From contig QZKI01000085.1 in assembly GCA_003598055.1 (NCBI GenBank), positions 25,206-89,205 of the forward strand: a stretch of DNA of 64,000 nt. The letters run 5' to 3'. The notes beneath the pieces are model-generated. The model ran no database searches, was not told where the DNA came from, and saw only the letters and a program-made list of their open reading frames with translations. The DNA is from Candidatus Abyssobacteria bacterium SURF_17. Its GTDB lineage: Bacteria > Abyssobacteria > SURF-5. This document shows, in pieces, positions 53,425 to 61,436 of the stretch; position 1 is the first letter of the stretch, and each line of letters starts with the position of its first letter. Made by a program: the position numbers and the translations under genes.

Positions 53425-54396
53425 ATGAAGTTCGCGGTGGGGCTATGGGCCTATGGAAAGACGGGCGACAGATTCCTTCTCGGCGGCTATAAGGATGACG
53501 TGGCGCTTGCGGACCGCCTGAAGAGGGTTACGGCGAATGGGAATATTCGCGCCGTCGAGCTCAATTATCCGGGCGATGTCAACGCAAGCAACGCGGCGGA
53601 AGTGGGAAAACTGATTCACGGCGCCGGTCTTGCCGTGGCAATGGTGGGTGCCGACCTGACAGGTGACCGAATCTGGCAATTCGGCTCGTTGACGTCGAAG
53701 TCGGCGGAGATAAGGCAGAAAGCTCTTGAACGATGCGTCGCAACGGCGGATGTTGCGAGGTCACTGAAGTGCGACCGGATAAATCTCTGGCTTGGGCAAG
53801 ACGGTTTTGATTATTGCTTTCAGTCGAGATATCCGGAGGCTTGGGCTCGTCTTGTTGAAGCGGTATCGCGGCTTGCGAGCGAGGTGGCCGACGTCAAGGT
53901 ATGCATCGAATACAAGCCGAAGGAGCCGCGAACGCACAGTCTGGTGAATTCAGCGGCGAAGGCGCTTCTTCTCTGTCGCGAGACGGGCAAGAGCAACGTC
54001 GGCGTGACGATAGATGTCGGCCATTCATTCAATGCGGGCGAGAACACTGCTGAAGCCGCCTGCCTGCTTGGCGAAAAGCTGTTTCACCTGCATTTGAACG
54101 ATAACTACCGGACGTGGGATGACGACCTCGCTGTGGGAAGCGTGCACACCCTCGAGTTCATCGAGCTTCTGTACTGGCTCCGGAACATTGGATATGACGG
54201 TTACTATTCGCTTGACGTTTTTCCCTACCGTGAAGAGCCGGAACGGGTGGTGGAGGAAAGCATAGAGTTTCTGAAGGCGGCTGCAGATTTGGTAGAAAAG
54301 GTGGGGATGGATACGATTGCGGAGAAGATTGAGCGAAACGACACGCTTGCGGTCCAATCACTGATACGGAAGGCCATGTTTGGCGGCTTGCACTGA
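53425..54396 (+). CDS. Sugar phosphate isomerase/epimerase-like TIM-barrel protein
   Basis: ATG 53425 follows GGAAGGGTGG; the ORF start 15 bases earlier is less likely. The 323-residue product has VKVCIEYKPKEPR, GVTIDVGHSFNAGE, LFHLHLNDNYRTWDDDL and GYDGYYSLDVFPYREEP. These metal-binding Glu, Asp, His segments match xylose-isomerase-like TIM-barrel enzymes (AP endonuclease family 2 fold). Close relatives are L-rhamnose isomerase or tagatose epimerase types. The substrate is unknown and no sugar pathway gene adjoins it. Confidence 0.85.
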   Translation: MKFAVGLWAYGKTGDRFLLGGYKDDVALADRLKRVTANGNIRAVELNYPGDVNASNAAEVGKLIHGAGLAVAMVGADLTGDRIWQFGSLTSKSAEIRQKALERCVATADVARSLKCDRINLWLGQDGFDYCFQSRYPEAWARLVEAVSRLASEVADVKVCIEYKPKEPRTHSLVNSAAKALLLCRETGKSNVGVTIDVGHSFNAGENTAEAACLLGEKLFHLHLNDNYRTWDDDLAVGSVHTLEFIELLYWLRNIGYDGYYSLDVFPYREEPERVVEESIEFLKAAADLVEKVGMDTIAEKIERNDTLAVQSLIRKAMFGGLH

Positions 54397-54648
54397 TGGT
54401 TTCTATTCTTTTTTGAAAGATGCACGCCAAATTGGACTTTTCCAAGAATCTTTGGTAGTATTAGCCGAACATGAATGCCAAGTCCCCCATGGGGATGTCA
54501 ATTCTTCGGTGCGAGGGGGTTGATAATGGACAAACGAAATGAAGTGGATTCTGCTACGTATTGAACTTCCTCATGAGGGTGTTAATTACGATGTTCCGGG
54601 CACAGTTGTATTTTATCCATGACGAAAAAGGGGTGAATCCAAAATAAC

Positions 54649-54801
54649 ATGGCAAAAGTCGAGGTAGACGGAGATCTTGAAAGGGCTCTCAAGAAATTCA
54701 ATAAGAAGGTAACTGACGAGAAGATTCTGACTGAATACAAGAAGCGCGAGCATTTCATCAACAAGAAGAAGCGGAAGAGACGCCCCAAGAAAGCAAGTTG
54801 A
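54649..54801 (+). CDS. rpsU: 30S ribosomal protein S21
   Basis: This 50-codon gene is below the ORF-track cutoff. It reads MAKVEVDGDLERALKKFNKK, then VTDEKILTEYKKREHF and a Lys/Arg-rich tail KKKRKRRPKKAS, the complete S21 pattern. A hairpin terminator follows at 54829-54860. A GGGG tract lies about 16 bases before the ATG. The upstream gap 54397-54648 holds no further gene. S21 contacts the anti-Shine-Dalgarno region of the 30S subunit. Confidence 0.95.
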   Translation: MAKVEVDGDLERALKKFNKKVTDEKILTEYKKREHFINKKKRKRRPKKAS

Positions 54802-54828
54802 TTTCTCATCGAGATGTGTTTGCTCCAA

Positions 54829-54860
54829 GCCCCCGGCCCATCCGGGGGCTTTTCGTTTTA
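54829..54860 (+). terminator. Intrinsic terminator of rpsU
   Basis: GCCCCCGG pairs with CCGGGGGC around a CCCAT loop, followed by TTTTCGTTTT. Confidence 0.88.
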
Positions 54861-55011
54861 TCGGAATTTGAGGTGTGTTTGTCGAGACGGGTTTGCATCC
54901 TTGGGCCGGTACGAGGACGTCGGCGAATCGTGCTTGAGTGATATTCTTGACTGTGGTGGTCTCATGGGGTAGAATTGAACCAATAATCCATGCGATTGCA
55001 GGACGAGGCCA

Positions 55012-56778
55012 ATGTACGAATCATTTTTCGGCTTCAAAGAAAAACCGTTCAATATCACGCCTGACCCGAAGTATCTCTACCTGAGCGATCAGCATCAGGA
55101 GGCGATTGCCCATCTGCTGTACGGGATCCGTGAGAGGGGCGGCTTTGTCGTCGTTTCCGGTGAGATTGGGACGGGCAAGACCACGCTGTGCCGGTATCTG
55201 CTCAACCAGATGGATGACCGCACGGAAGGTGCCATCGTTTTCAATCCCAATCTGTCAGAAATCGAGCTGCTCAAGTCGATAAACGAGGATTTCGGAATCA
55301 TTTCCACAGGGCAAACGAAGAAGGAGCTTATCGATGAGCTGAACCAGTTCTTGCTCGAAGAGCGGCTGCGGGGCAAGAACATGGTCCTGATAATCGACGA
55401 AGCGCAGAACCTTCACCCGGCGGTTCTCGAGCAGGTGCGGATGCTCTCGAACCTGGAGACCGAAAAAGAAAAGCTGATCCAGATAGTTCTCATTGGCCAG
55501 CCACAGCTTAAGAAGCTGTTGGCAAAGCCCGAGCTCCGGCAGCTTGACCAGCGCGTGACCGCGCGGTATCATCTGAGGCCTTTGAGTCGGAAGGAGACGT
55601 ATGCGTACATTGAGCACCGGCTTGCCGTTGCCTCGAACAACGGTCACGTTGCCTTTGAGCCGACAGCCATGAAGCTGGTGTACCGATTCTCGAAGGGCAT
55701 TCCCCGGCTGATCAACGTGGTGTGTGACCGCGCGCTCCTCGGCGCTTTTGCCGCAGGGCAGCCGAGTCCCATTCCGAAGCGGATTGTGAAGCAGGCAATC
55801 CGGGAGATTGTTGGCCCGAAGTATTCTCTGCGGGACAAATTCACTCTGGACAAGGCCTCGGGGAAACTCTTTGTGTATTCCTTTGTGCTCACGCTTGTTG
55901 CGGTCCTGGGCTGGTACTCAATAACAACTCTCGGCTCGCTCCCGGCGCCCAGAGCGGCCATGAAGGAATTGATTCCCGATTCGCCCCAGGCGGGTGAACA
56001 GCAGCCTTCTTCGTTTCTCAAGGCTGATGTAGGTACGGCTGCGGTTGAATCCACAGCCGGTGGTTCGTCGGTGGTCGAGTCGGGGCAAAACCCGGGAGCC
56101 GCGGTGGACTCGGCTGTCAGGGAGAAGGGGAAAGAGCTCGCAGAAGTGCTGCTTTCGGCCAAATATGACGAATCACGACTACGTGCAGTGCAGAATCTGC
56201 TGCTCCTTTGGGGGAGCAATTCCGGATTGACGCAGGAGGATGTCAGGAGTTTCTATTCATTGGCGGGTTCTCGGCAAATGCGATGTACGGAGCTGTGGAC
56301 CAACTTCGAGGGCTTGCGCTCCCTCAATGTGCCATGCCTGCTCGAAATGTTCGTCCCGCAGGAAATGAGGCCGAGATATGTGGTGCTGGCCGGATTGGAC
56401 GGAAGCACCGCGAAGATACTTCATGACGGAGCGCAGATGTTTGAGGTTCCGCTTGATGTTGTGGACGAGTTCTGGCTGCGGAGAGCGTTCGTTTTCTGGA
56501 AAGATTTTGAGCAGCTCAACGAAATTCTGCAGGCAGGCGATACGGGACGGCAGGTGGCGTGGCTTCAAACGGGGCTTCAGACTCTCGGCCTTTTTGGCGG
56601 TCCGGTGACCGGAAGCTTTGATGCAGCCACCGAGGAAGCGGTTCGGGCTTTTCAGCAACAGGGCAGGCTTTTGCTGGACGGCGTGGTGGGTCCCAGGACA
56701 AGGCTCGCACTGTATGCCAGCTTGAGACAATATTCGATGCCCCGTCTGGATGACAAGGGCCATGAGCATAATACTTAG
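55012..56778 (+). CDS. gspA: GspA/ExeA-like AAA ATPase with membrane span and peptidoglycan-binding domain
   Basis: The N-terminus MYESFFGFKEKPFNITPDPKYLY is the ExeA/GspA start. Walker A is GEIGTGKT (about residue 49) and Walker B is VLIIDEAQN (about 125). Sensor region QLDQRVTARYHLRPLS follows. A single span near residue 290 (YSFVLTLVAVLGWYSITTL) leads to a periplasmic part that ends in a peptidoglycan-binding-1 domain (RQVAWLQTGLQTLGLFGGPV, then RAFQQQGRLLLDGVVGPRT). In the GspAB complex it helps insert the type II secretion secretin through the cell wall. It overlaps gspB by 17 bases. Confidence 0.93.
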   Translation: MYESFFGFKEKPFNITPDPKYLYLSDQHQEAIAHLLYGIRERGGFVVVSGEIGTGKTTLCRYLLNQMDDRTEGAIVFNPNLSEIELLKSINEDFGIISTGQTKKELIDELNQFLLEERLRGKNMVLIIDEAQNLHPAVLEQVRMLSNLETEKEKLIQIVLIGQPQLKKLLAKPELRQLDQRVTARYHLRPLSRKETYAYIEHRLAVASNNGHVAFEPTAMKLVYRFSKGIPRLINVVCDRALLGAFAAGQPSPIPKRIVKQAIREIVGPKYSLRDKFTLDKASGKLFVYSFVLTLVAVLGWYSITTLGSLPAPRAAMKELIPDSPQAGEQQPSSFLKADVGTAAVESTAGGSSVVESGQNPGAAVDSAVREKGKELAEVLLSAKYDESRLRAVQNLLLLWGSNSGLTQEDVRSFYSLAGSRQMRCTELWTNFEGLRSLNVPCLLEMFVPQEMRPRYVVLAGLDGSTAKILHDGAQMFEVPLDVVDEFWLRRAFVFWKDFEQLNEILQAGDTGRQVAWLQTGLQTLGLFGGPVTGSFDAATEEAVRAFQQQGRLLLDGVVGPRTRLALYASLRQYSMPRLDDKGHEHNT

Positions 56779-57613
56779 GGCGCTGAAGAAGATTCAGAAT
56801 CAGGAGTACAAGCAGCCATCCCAAGAGGTGTCTGGAGGGGTGGAGACAGGAGATATGCCGGAACCCCTTTCGGCCGCTCCTTCGCCACTTTTCGAGGGCA
56901 AGGAATTACGGCAGCCGGCCGCTGTCGGCGGAATTTTTGACCGCCATGGCCCAGCGCAATCGCACGCGAGGTTATCAGCAATGCGGGAAGCGGCGGCGGC
57001 ACGCCATCGACTTGGGAATGTTCCGAAGGTCCTCATCGGGTTGATCATTGCGCTTGGGGTGTTTGCGACCGGCTGGTTTGGCAGCAACATTTACGTGAAT
57101 TTCAGGGGCGCGGCAATCGGCCCAACCGATGTTGGCCCTCAGGTGGAAGTGGCAAAGCAGGAGGCAGTCACACAAGGCGCCTCTTCCCAGAATTTGCCTG
57201 AACAGCCCCCGGCACGTGTTTCGCCCGAATCGTTAACGGCCCCCGTCGAAAAGGCAGCCGATACACGACAAACGCCGGTTCAGAGACCCATTGCGCCAGC
57301 CGCGCAAGAGTTGGCGTCGGCGCCTGGAGCAATTGAGAATCAATCGGCGTCTTTCGAGAACACCTCCGTTGGCGCAAGGCCTGCCGGGAGCGAGGGAAGG
57401 CGTTCGGCGAGGAAGGAAGCGAGGCCGGAGCGGAAGGGAAGGCCGGCGTTCAAGATCAATGCTATTGCGTGGAGGGCCGAGGAGCCGAAAGCTATTGTTA
57501 ACATGCAGCGCGTTTTTGTGGGCGATGTGATAGAGGGCGCGACCGTCAAAGCGATTCAGCGGAAAAGCATTCTGTTTGAATACGAGGGCGAGACGTTTGA
57601 AGTCCGCTTTTGA
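56762..57613 (+). CDS. gspB: GspB-like type II secretion assembly protein
   Basis: ATG 56762 opens the standard MSIILRALKKIQNQE motif of GspB/ExeB. One membrane span (VLIGLIIALGVFATGWFGSN) is followed by a long Pro/Ala-rich linker and a C-terminal GspB domain (INAIAWRAEEPKAIVNMQRVF, then ILFEYEGETFEVRF). It partners the upstream ATPase in placing the secretin. No other type II secretion gene is in the window. Confidence 0.9.
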   Translation: MSIILRALKKIQNQEYKQPSQEVSGGVETGDMPEPLSAAPSPLFEGKELRQPAAVGGIFDRHGPAQSHARLSAMREAAAARHRLGNVPKVLIGLIIALGVFATGWFGSNIYVNFRGAAIGPTDVGPQVEVAKQEAVTQGASSQNLPEQPPARVSPESLTAPVEKAADTRQTPVQRPIAPAAQELASAPGAIENQSASFENTSVGARPAGSEGRRSARKEARPERKGRPAFKINAIAWRAEEPKAIVNMQRVFVGDVIEGATVKAIQRKSILFEYEGETFEVRF

Positions 57614-57622
57614 GGCGACGGG

Positions 57623-59395
57623 TCAAGCCGCCTGAAGCAATTGTTCGTCTATTCTCACGTTATTGTGCTTCTTGAGATTCTGGTAATAATCCTCGAATAC
57701 CTGCGCTCTTCTCTCCATAAGCAGTCTGGCTTCAATTGATTCTTTGCGCGCCTTATACTCTGCGGGGTCGGGTGCAATTTTTTCCTTCAACTGGACGACG
57801 TATGCGGCATCAGTGCTCATGAACGGGCCGGCCGCCTCTCCCTCGGAAAGCTGGAACACGGCGGCGACCTGCCCGCTGAGGGCCGGCGCCTCCGGGGGGG
57901 TGCCCCGGCGGGTAAAGGGTTCGGCCTTCTGAACTTCAGGCACGTTCTTGATGTCTCGAAGAGCGAGTTTCTTTGTGTTGGCCTCTTGCACGATTTGTTC
58001 CCCTCTCGTTCTGGCAAGAGCGAGTGCCTTGTCAAGCCTGGTGGCCGCGCGGACGCGCTCTTCAATCTCAGACAACTGCGGTATATGCTCCGGCTTTCTT
58101 TCGGTTACTTGAACCACGAAGAATGCAGTGCGCGTCTCTATCACGTCCGACGTGCTTCCCGCTTTCAGGCCGGGGAGAACTTCGCTTATCTCGGGCACGA
58201 CGCCGAGGCCGGGAATCATCCCGCTCGTTTCCACGAATTCAGGGGTAACCGAGGCGCTCAGCTTTATCTCCGAGGCCGCCTGCTCGAGGGATGATTTCTG
58301 TGCGGCTAGTGAGAGCCGAGCAGCCTCTTCCTCAAGTGACAGCAACGTGTCATCGCTCGGTTCGACTTTGAGAAGGATGTGCCGCGCGCGAACCTGCTTC
58401 TGTTGGCCTTCACCCTTGGTCTCTTCGACTTTGATGATGTGGTAGCCGAACGGCGAGCGCACAGGGTCACTCATCTCGCCCGGGTTCAAAGAAAAGGCGA
58501 CATCCTCGAACGCTTTCACCATCTTTCCCTTGCCGAAGAAGCCGAGGTCGCCGCCCATGGCAGCCGTCGCGGTGTCATCCGAATATTTCTCGGCCAGCTC
58601 GGAGAAAACGTCACCTGCCCGGGCCCGGTCCAGAATACTTTCGGCAACCTGTTTCGTATCGGCATAATCCATTTCGCTCGGTTCTTTTTTGAGCGTGACG
58701 TAGGCGAGCTTGATAAGCGGAGGCTCCTTGTATTCTTCCTTGTGATGCTCGTAATAGGAAGCGACGTCGTCCGCCGAGACATCGACTGTATCGGCCAGGT
58801 CGCTCGCTTTAAGCACTATGAATTCTATGTTCGCCTTCTCGAATTGTCGCCGGAATTCGTCTTGTATCTCCTCCTCAGTCACGCGTGCCTCAGAGCGGAT
58901 CATCTCCTCAAGTTTTTGGAACCGCAGTTGTTCCCTTTCCTGCTCAATCAGGACCGCCCAGTTGATGCGGGGATTACTGAGCGCGGCATTCCATGCCGCC
59001 GGGTCGAACGTGCCGTCTGTGTAGAAGGCGGGATTCCGCTTCAGCGTGTCCTGTACCTCTTCATCTGAGACAACGATGTTGAGGCGTTCGACTTCACGGC
59101 TGAGCAAGGCTTCGCGTATCAATTGCTCGAGCGCCTGCTGCTTGAGGTTGAAGGCCTCTTCAAGCTCGGGTGAGTAGTTTGTGCCGAGGTTGAGACGGAA
59201 CCTTTCACGAACGCTTTGATAGTAGGCCGCAAATTCTTCAAAAGAAATCTTTTGGCGCCCAATCCGAAGGAGCGTGCGTTTCTCCTTGCTTCCCAGCGTT
59301 GGGACCGTCCCCCACAGGATGAACGCAGGCACGATAAGCACAATGATGGCGATGAGGAAATTCCTCGTGTTTCGCCGCATGAAATCCATCAGCAT
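57623..59395 (-). CDS. ppiD: PpiD/SurA-like membrane-anchored peptidyl-prolyl isomerase
   Basis: ATG 59395 (MLMDFMRRNTRN) follows GGAG; the ORF extension is rejected. One span (FLIAIIVLIVPAFILWGTV) anchors a chaperone-type SurA_N region (ALEQLIREALLSREVERL). A parvulin domain follows with DDTATAAMGGDLGFFGKGKMVKAFEDVAFSL and FGYHIIKVEE, then RARHILLKVEP starting a second half-domain. The length (590 residues) fits PpiD. It would help fold outer-membrane and secreted proteins in the periplasm. The gene converges on gspB and diverges from the MerB-like gene. Confidence 0.9.
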   Translation of the reverse strand: MLMDFMRRNTRNFLIAIIVLIVPAFILWGTVPTLGSKEKRTLLRIGRQKISFEEFAAYYQSVRERFRLNLGTNYSPELEEAFNLKQQALEQLIREALLSREVERLNIVVSDEEVQDTLKRNPAFYTDGTFDPAAWNAALSNPRINWAVLIEQEREQLRFQKLEEMIRSEARVTEEEIQDEFRRQFEKANIEFIVLKASDLADTVDVSADDVASYYEHHKEEYKEPPLIKLAYVTLKKEPSEMDYADTKQVAESILDRARAGDVFSELAEKYSDDTATAAMGGDLGFFGKGKMVKAFEDVAFSLNPGEMSDPVRSPFGYHIIKVEETKGEGQQKQVRARHILLKVEPSDDTLLSLEEEAARLSLAAQKSSLEQAASEIKLSASVTPEFVETSGMIPGLGVVPEISEVLPGLKAGSTSDVIETRTAFFVVQVTERKPEHIPQLSEIEERVRAATRLDKALALARTRGEQIVQEANTKKLALRDIKNVPEVQKAEPFTRRGTPPEAPALSGQVAAVFQLSEGEAAGPFMSTDAAYVVQLKEKIAPDPAEYKARKESIEARLLMERRAQVFEDYYQNLKKHNNVRIDEQLLQAA

Positions 59396-59649
59396 GGCAG
59401 CTATATCTCCATTTCTGAACGTCAGTGAGCTGAGCTTCACTATCTCCCAACTTCGTTCATTATAGCTTTTTGCGGACACTTTTGCAATCGTATCCATATG
59501 GCGTGCATAGACGGAGAATTGAATACATGAGCCGCTCCTTGGGGCAGGCTGGTTGAAATTTTGATAGAATAGGGTTTAGTAATTTGGCCGCGGTGTCCGC
59601 TGGGGAAGCGTGAAGCTGTGGGCACACCAATCTTGAAAGGAGCGAGTCG

Positions 59650-60435
59650 ATGGGAACCAAATTGATGAGCGGATTGTGGCGGTACATGCTTTCGATACCG
59701 CCATTCCTGTGGGAGAAACAGCTCCTCAAGGAAAGTGCGAAAAAGAGGGCCGAACTCGCTTTCATGACCGAAGAACATCGATTGGTGCATCATTACATTG
59801 TCAGAGAACTTCCAAGAGTTGGAGAGCCGATATCACCCGAATTCGTCGCAGAAAAATTGTCTATGCCGCATGACCGCGTGCAGTCCATTTTCGATGACCT
59901 CGAAGAACACATGACCTTCATCTGCAGAAATGACGAAGGGTCGGCTGTCTGGGCGTATCCGGTGACCGTCGAGAAAACGCCGCATCATCTCACCTTCAGC
60001 ACGGGCGAGAAGATTTATGCCGCCTGAGCGGTGGATGCGTTTGCAACGCCCTTCGTGCAAGGGCGCTTACGAGGAGAATCCCTCTCAGTGGATATCAGGT
60101 CGGAATGCGCTCATTGTTCCCGGCCGATGCGCATTCGAATTGACAGCGACCTGAACTATCATTCGGACGACGAAGGATGCGAGCCGATTGTGTTTGTGCC
60201 GGACGTCGACTTCTCGAAACTTGAAGATAAATGCATCATCCACGCATTCTGAAGGGAGAGTGTGTTCTTCTGGTCAGAAGAACATGCGAGAGAGTATCGC
60301 AAGAGCACGCATCGGATACGCGGTGTATATTTCAGGCCGGAACAGGCTGTTCTCGTGACGAGAGTCATGCAGAGCGAGCTTTTTGGGTTCGGAGAACAAG
60401 GGAAACAATCAAATTCCCGGAGAGGGTTGCTATAG
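59650..60435 (+). CDS. merB: MerB-like (alkylmercury lyase family) protein with two in-frame TGA codons, likely selenocysteines
   Basis: ATG 59650 follows AAAGGAG. The frame continues to TAG 60433-60435 if TGA at 60025 and 60250 are read through, giving 261 residues. The order matches MerB: a winged-helix region (VGEPISPEFVAEKLSMPHDR), then EKIYAA-U-AVDAF, aligning with LYAWCALDTL so U126 sits at Cys96 and D129 at Asp99. SECAHCSRP aligns with the Cys117 segment. IIHAF-U-RESVFFWS aligns without gaps with QSFCCHVHFFAS, so U201 sits at Cys159. The C-terminal helix (PEQAVLVTRVMQSELFG) also matches. Hairpins of bacterial SECIS type follow both TGAs. Canonical MerB cleaves carbon-mercury bonds; the substrate here is unproven. 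The ORF track lists it as 59650-60027 and 60031-60252 fragments. Confidence 0.88.
60045..60068 (+). promoter_or_regulatory. Candidate SECIS hairpin for the first TGA (Sec126)
   Basis: AACGCCCTT pairs with AAGGGCGCTT (one bulged C) around the loop CGTGC, whose second base is G. The loop starts 26 bases after TGA 60025-60027, within the usual bacterial window of roughly 16-37 bases. Confidence 0.6.
60263..60284 (+). promoter_or_regulatory. Candidate SECIS hairpin for the second TGA (Sec201)
   Basis: TGTTCTTCT pairs perfectly over 9 bp with AGAAGAACA around the tetraloop GGTC. The loop starts 19 bases after TGA 60250-60252. The GGUC loop matches the SelB-binding loop of the E. coli fdhF SECIS (GGUCU). 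Confidence 0.8.
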
Positions 60436-60494
60436 TATTCCAGGCGCAATAGTACACAGAAGATGGTCAGTCGAACGGGCCAGGAGATCATATT

Positions 60495-60932
60495 ATGCCG
60501 TCAGAATACGAAAAGTTCTGGAACAACTCCAGCTATGCGATAGTGGGCCACTCCGCGAAAATGTCTTTCCCCAAGCTCACGTACCGCGCGCTCAAGAAAT
60601 CAGGGAAGAACGTATTCCCTGTCGACCCGAGCGCCGACACGATCGAAGGCGACAAGGCGCATCGCGACCTCGCTTCGCTGCCCGAGAAGGTCGAGGCCGT
60701 GGTCATCGAGACGCCCAAGGAAGAGACGCAGGACTGGATAGCTAAAGCCGCGGACGCGGGCATTCAGAATGTATGGATACACATGGACTGCGAGATGCCC
60801 GAGGCTTTGCGCCTCGCAAAAGAGAAGGGACAAACCGTCCTTCACGGAACCTGCGCCGTCATGTACGTGACCCCCGGCTTCTCCTTCCACTCCATCCACA
60901 AATGGATCAGTAAGCTGCTGGGAAAATACTAA
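60495..60932 (+). CDS. CoA-binding (YccU-type) domain protein
   Basis: The 145-residue product is a Rossmann-fold CoA-binding protein: YAIVGHSAKMSFPKLTYRALKKSGKNVFPVDPS at the start, then AVVIETPKEETQDWIAKAADAGIQNVWIHM and a C-terminal HGTCAVMYV. These fit the CoA_binding_2/YccU family. It begins 59 bases after the MerB-like gene, so co-transcription is possible. Members of the family have no settled role. Confidence 0.85.
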   Translation: MPSEYEKFWNNSSYAIVGHSAKMSFPKLTYRALKKSGKNVFPVDPSADTIEGDKAHRDLASLPEKVEAVVIETPKEETQDWIAKAADAGIQNVWIHMDCEMPEALRLAKEKGQTVLHGTCAVMYVTPGFSFHSIHKWISKLLGKY

Positions 60933-60961
60933 TCTCGCAGCCTCAACCGAGCGTGGGCTGA

Positions 60962-61126
60962 GACAAAATATCGCACGCAGCCACTTGCCAGATGCTGTGC
61001 TGCGCCGTCACCGGCCAAAGCGCAGGCGTGGCCGCCGTCTTCCTCAAAGACAATACCCTCTGCCGGAAAGTCAACATTTCTACAGTTCAAACCGCTCTCA
61101 AGAAACAGGGCGGCAGGATCGAATAG
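60962..61126 (+). pseudogene. C-terminal remnant of an FAD-dependent oxidoreductase (FAD_oxidored family)
   Basis: In the frame ending at TAG 61124-61126 the translation runs ISHAATCQMLCCAVTGQSAG, then VAAVFLKDNTLCRKVNISTV and QTALKKQGGRIE. This matches the last 50 residues of FAD_oxidored proteins (SHAA, TGQAAGxAAA, then a VDVxxLQxxLRKQG tail). A TGA at 60959 and the CoA-binding gene cut off everything upstream, so the gene body is gone. The rest of the gap 60933-61436 shows no gene. Confidence 0.6.
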
Positions 61127-61436
61127 CGCTCAACAAGTGCAGGCTGGAAAACGGATTGTGCGGTTTTCCTTGGAAGATAATAAGTGCAGAAATGCTTAAG
61201 CTTTCGGAGTTCCGTTGACCTATGACAGTCAAGATGTGGCCATATCTACCGATGCCTACACTAGCACAATTAGTATCCTATATGCAGGATAGTACAATGT
61301 ACCTTGGCAAGAAGCCCTGCAAAAAGGGAGTGACTGTGTTGCTTTGAGCGGGGCCTCTTGTCCAAGTGAATGGATTCATTGAGTGCTTCTACTTTGATCT
61401 GATACAGGTGGGAAGACCTTTCCTCATCGACCTTGT

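Noticed and set aside
60031-60252. Separate small protein starting at GTG 60031
   Set aside because: It is the middle of the MerB-like frame between the two TGA codons, in the same frame as 59650-60027, and has no ribosome site of its own that would make an independent start likely.
59650-60435. MerB-like gene as a plain pseudogene with two nonsense mutations
   Set aside because: Both stops are TGA, both lie at catalytic Cys positions, the frame is otherwise intact, and SECIS-type hairpins follow. Random decay would not be expected to give this. It is not fully excluded without seeing the sel genes.
60985-61218. 77-residue ORF MPDAVLRRHRPKRRRG
   Set aside because: It is in the wrong frame over the FAD-oxidoreductase remnant; Arg-rich composition is typical of a shifted frame.
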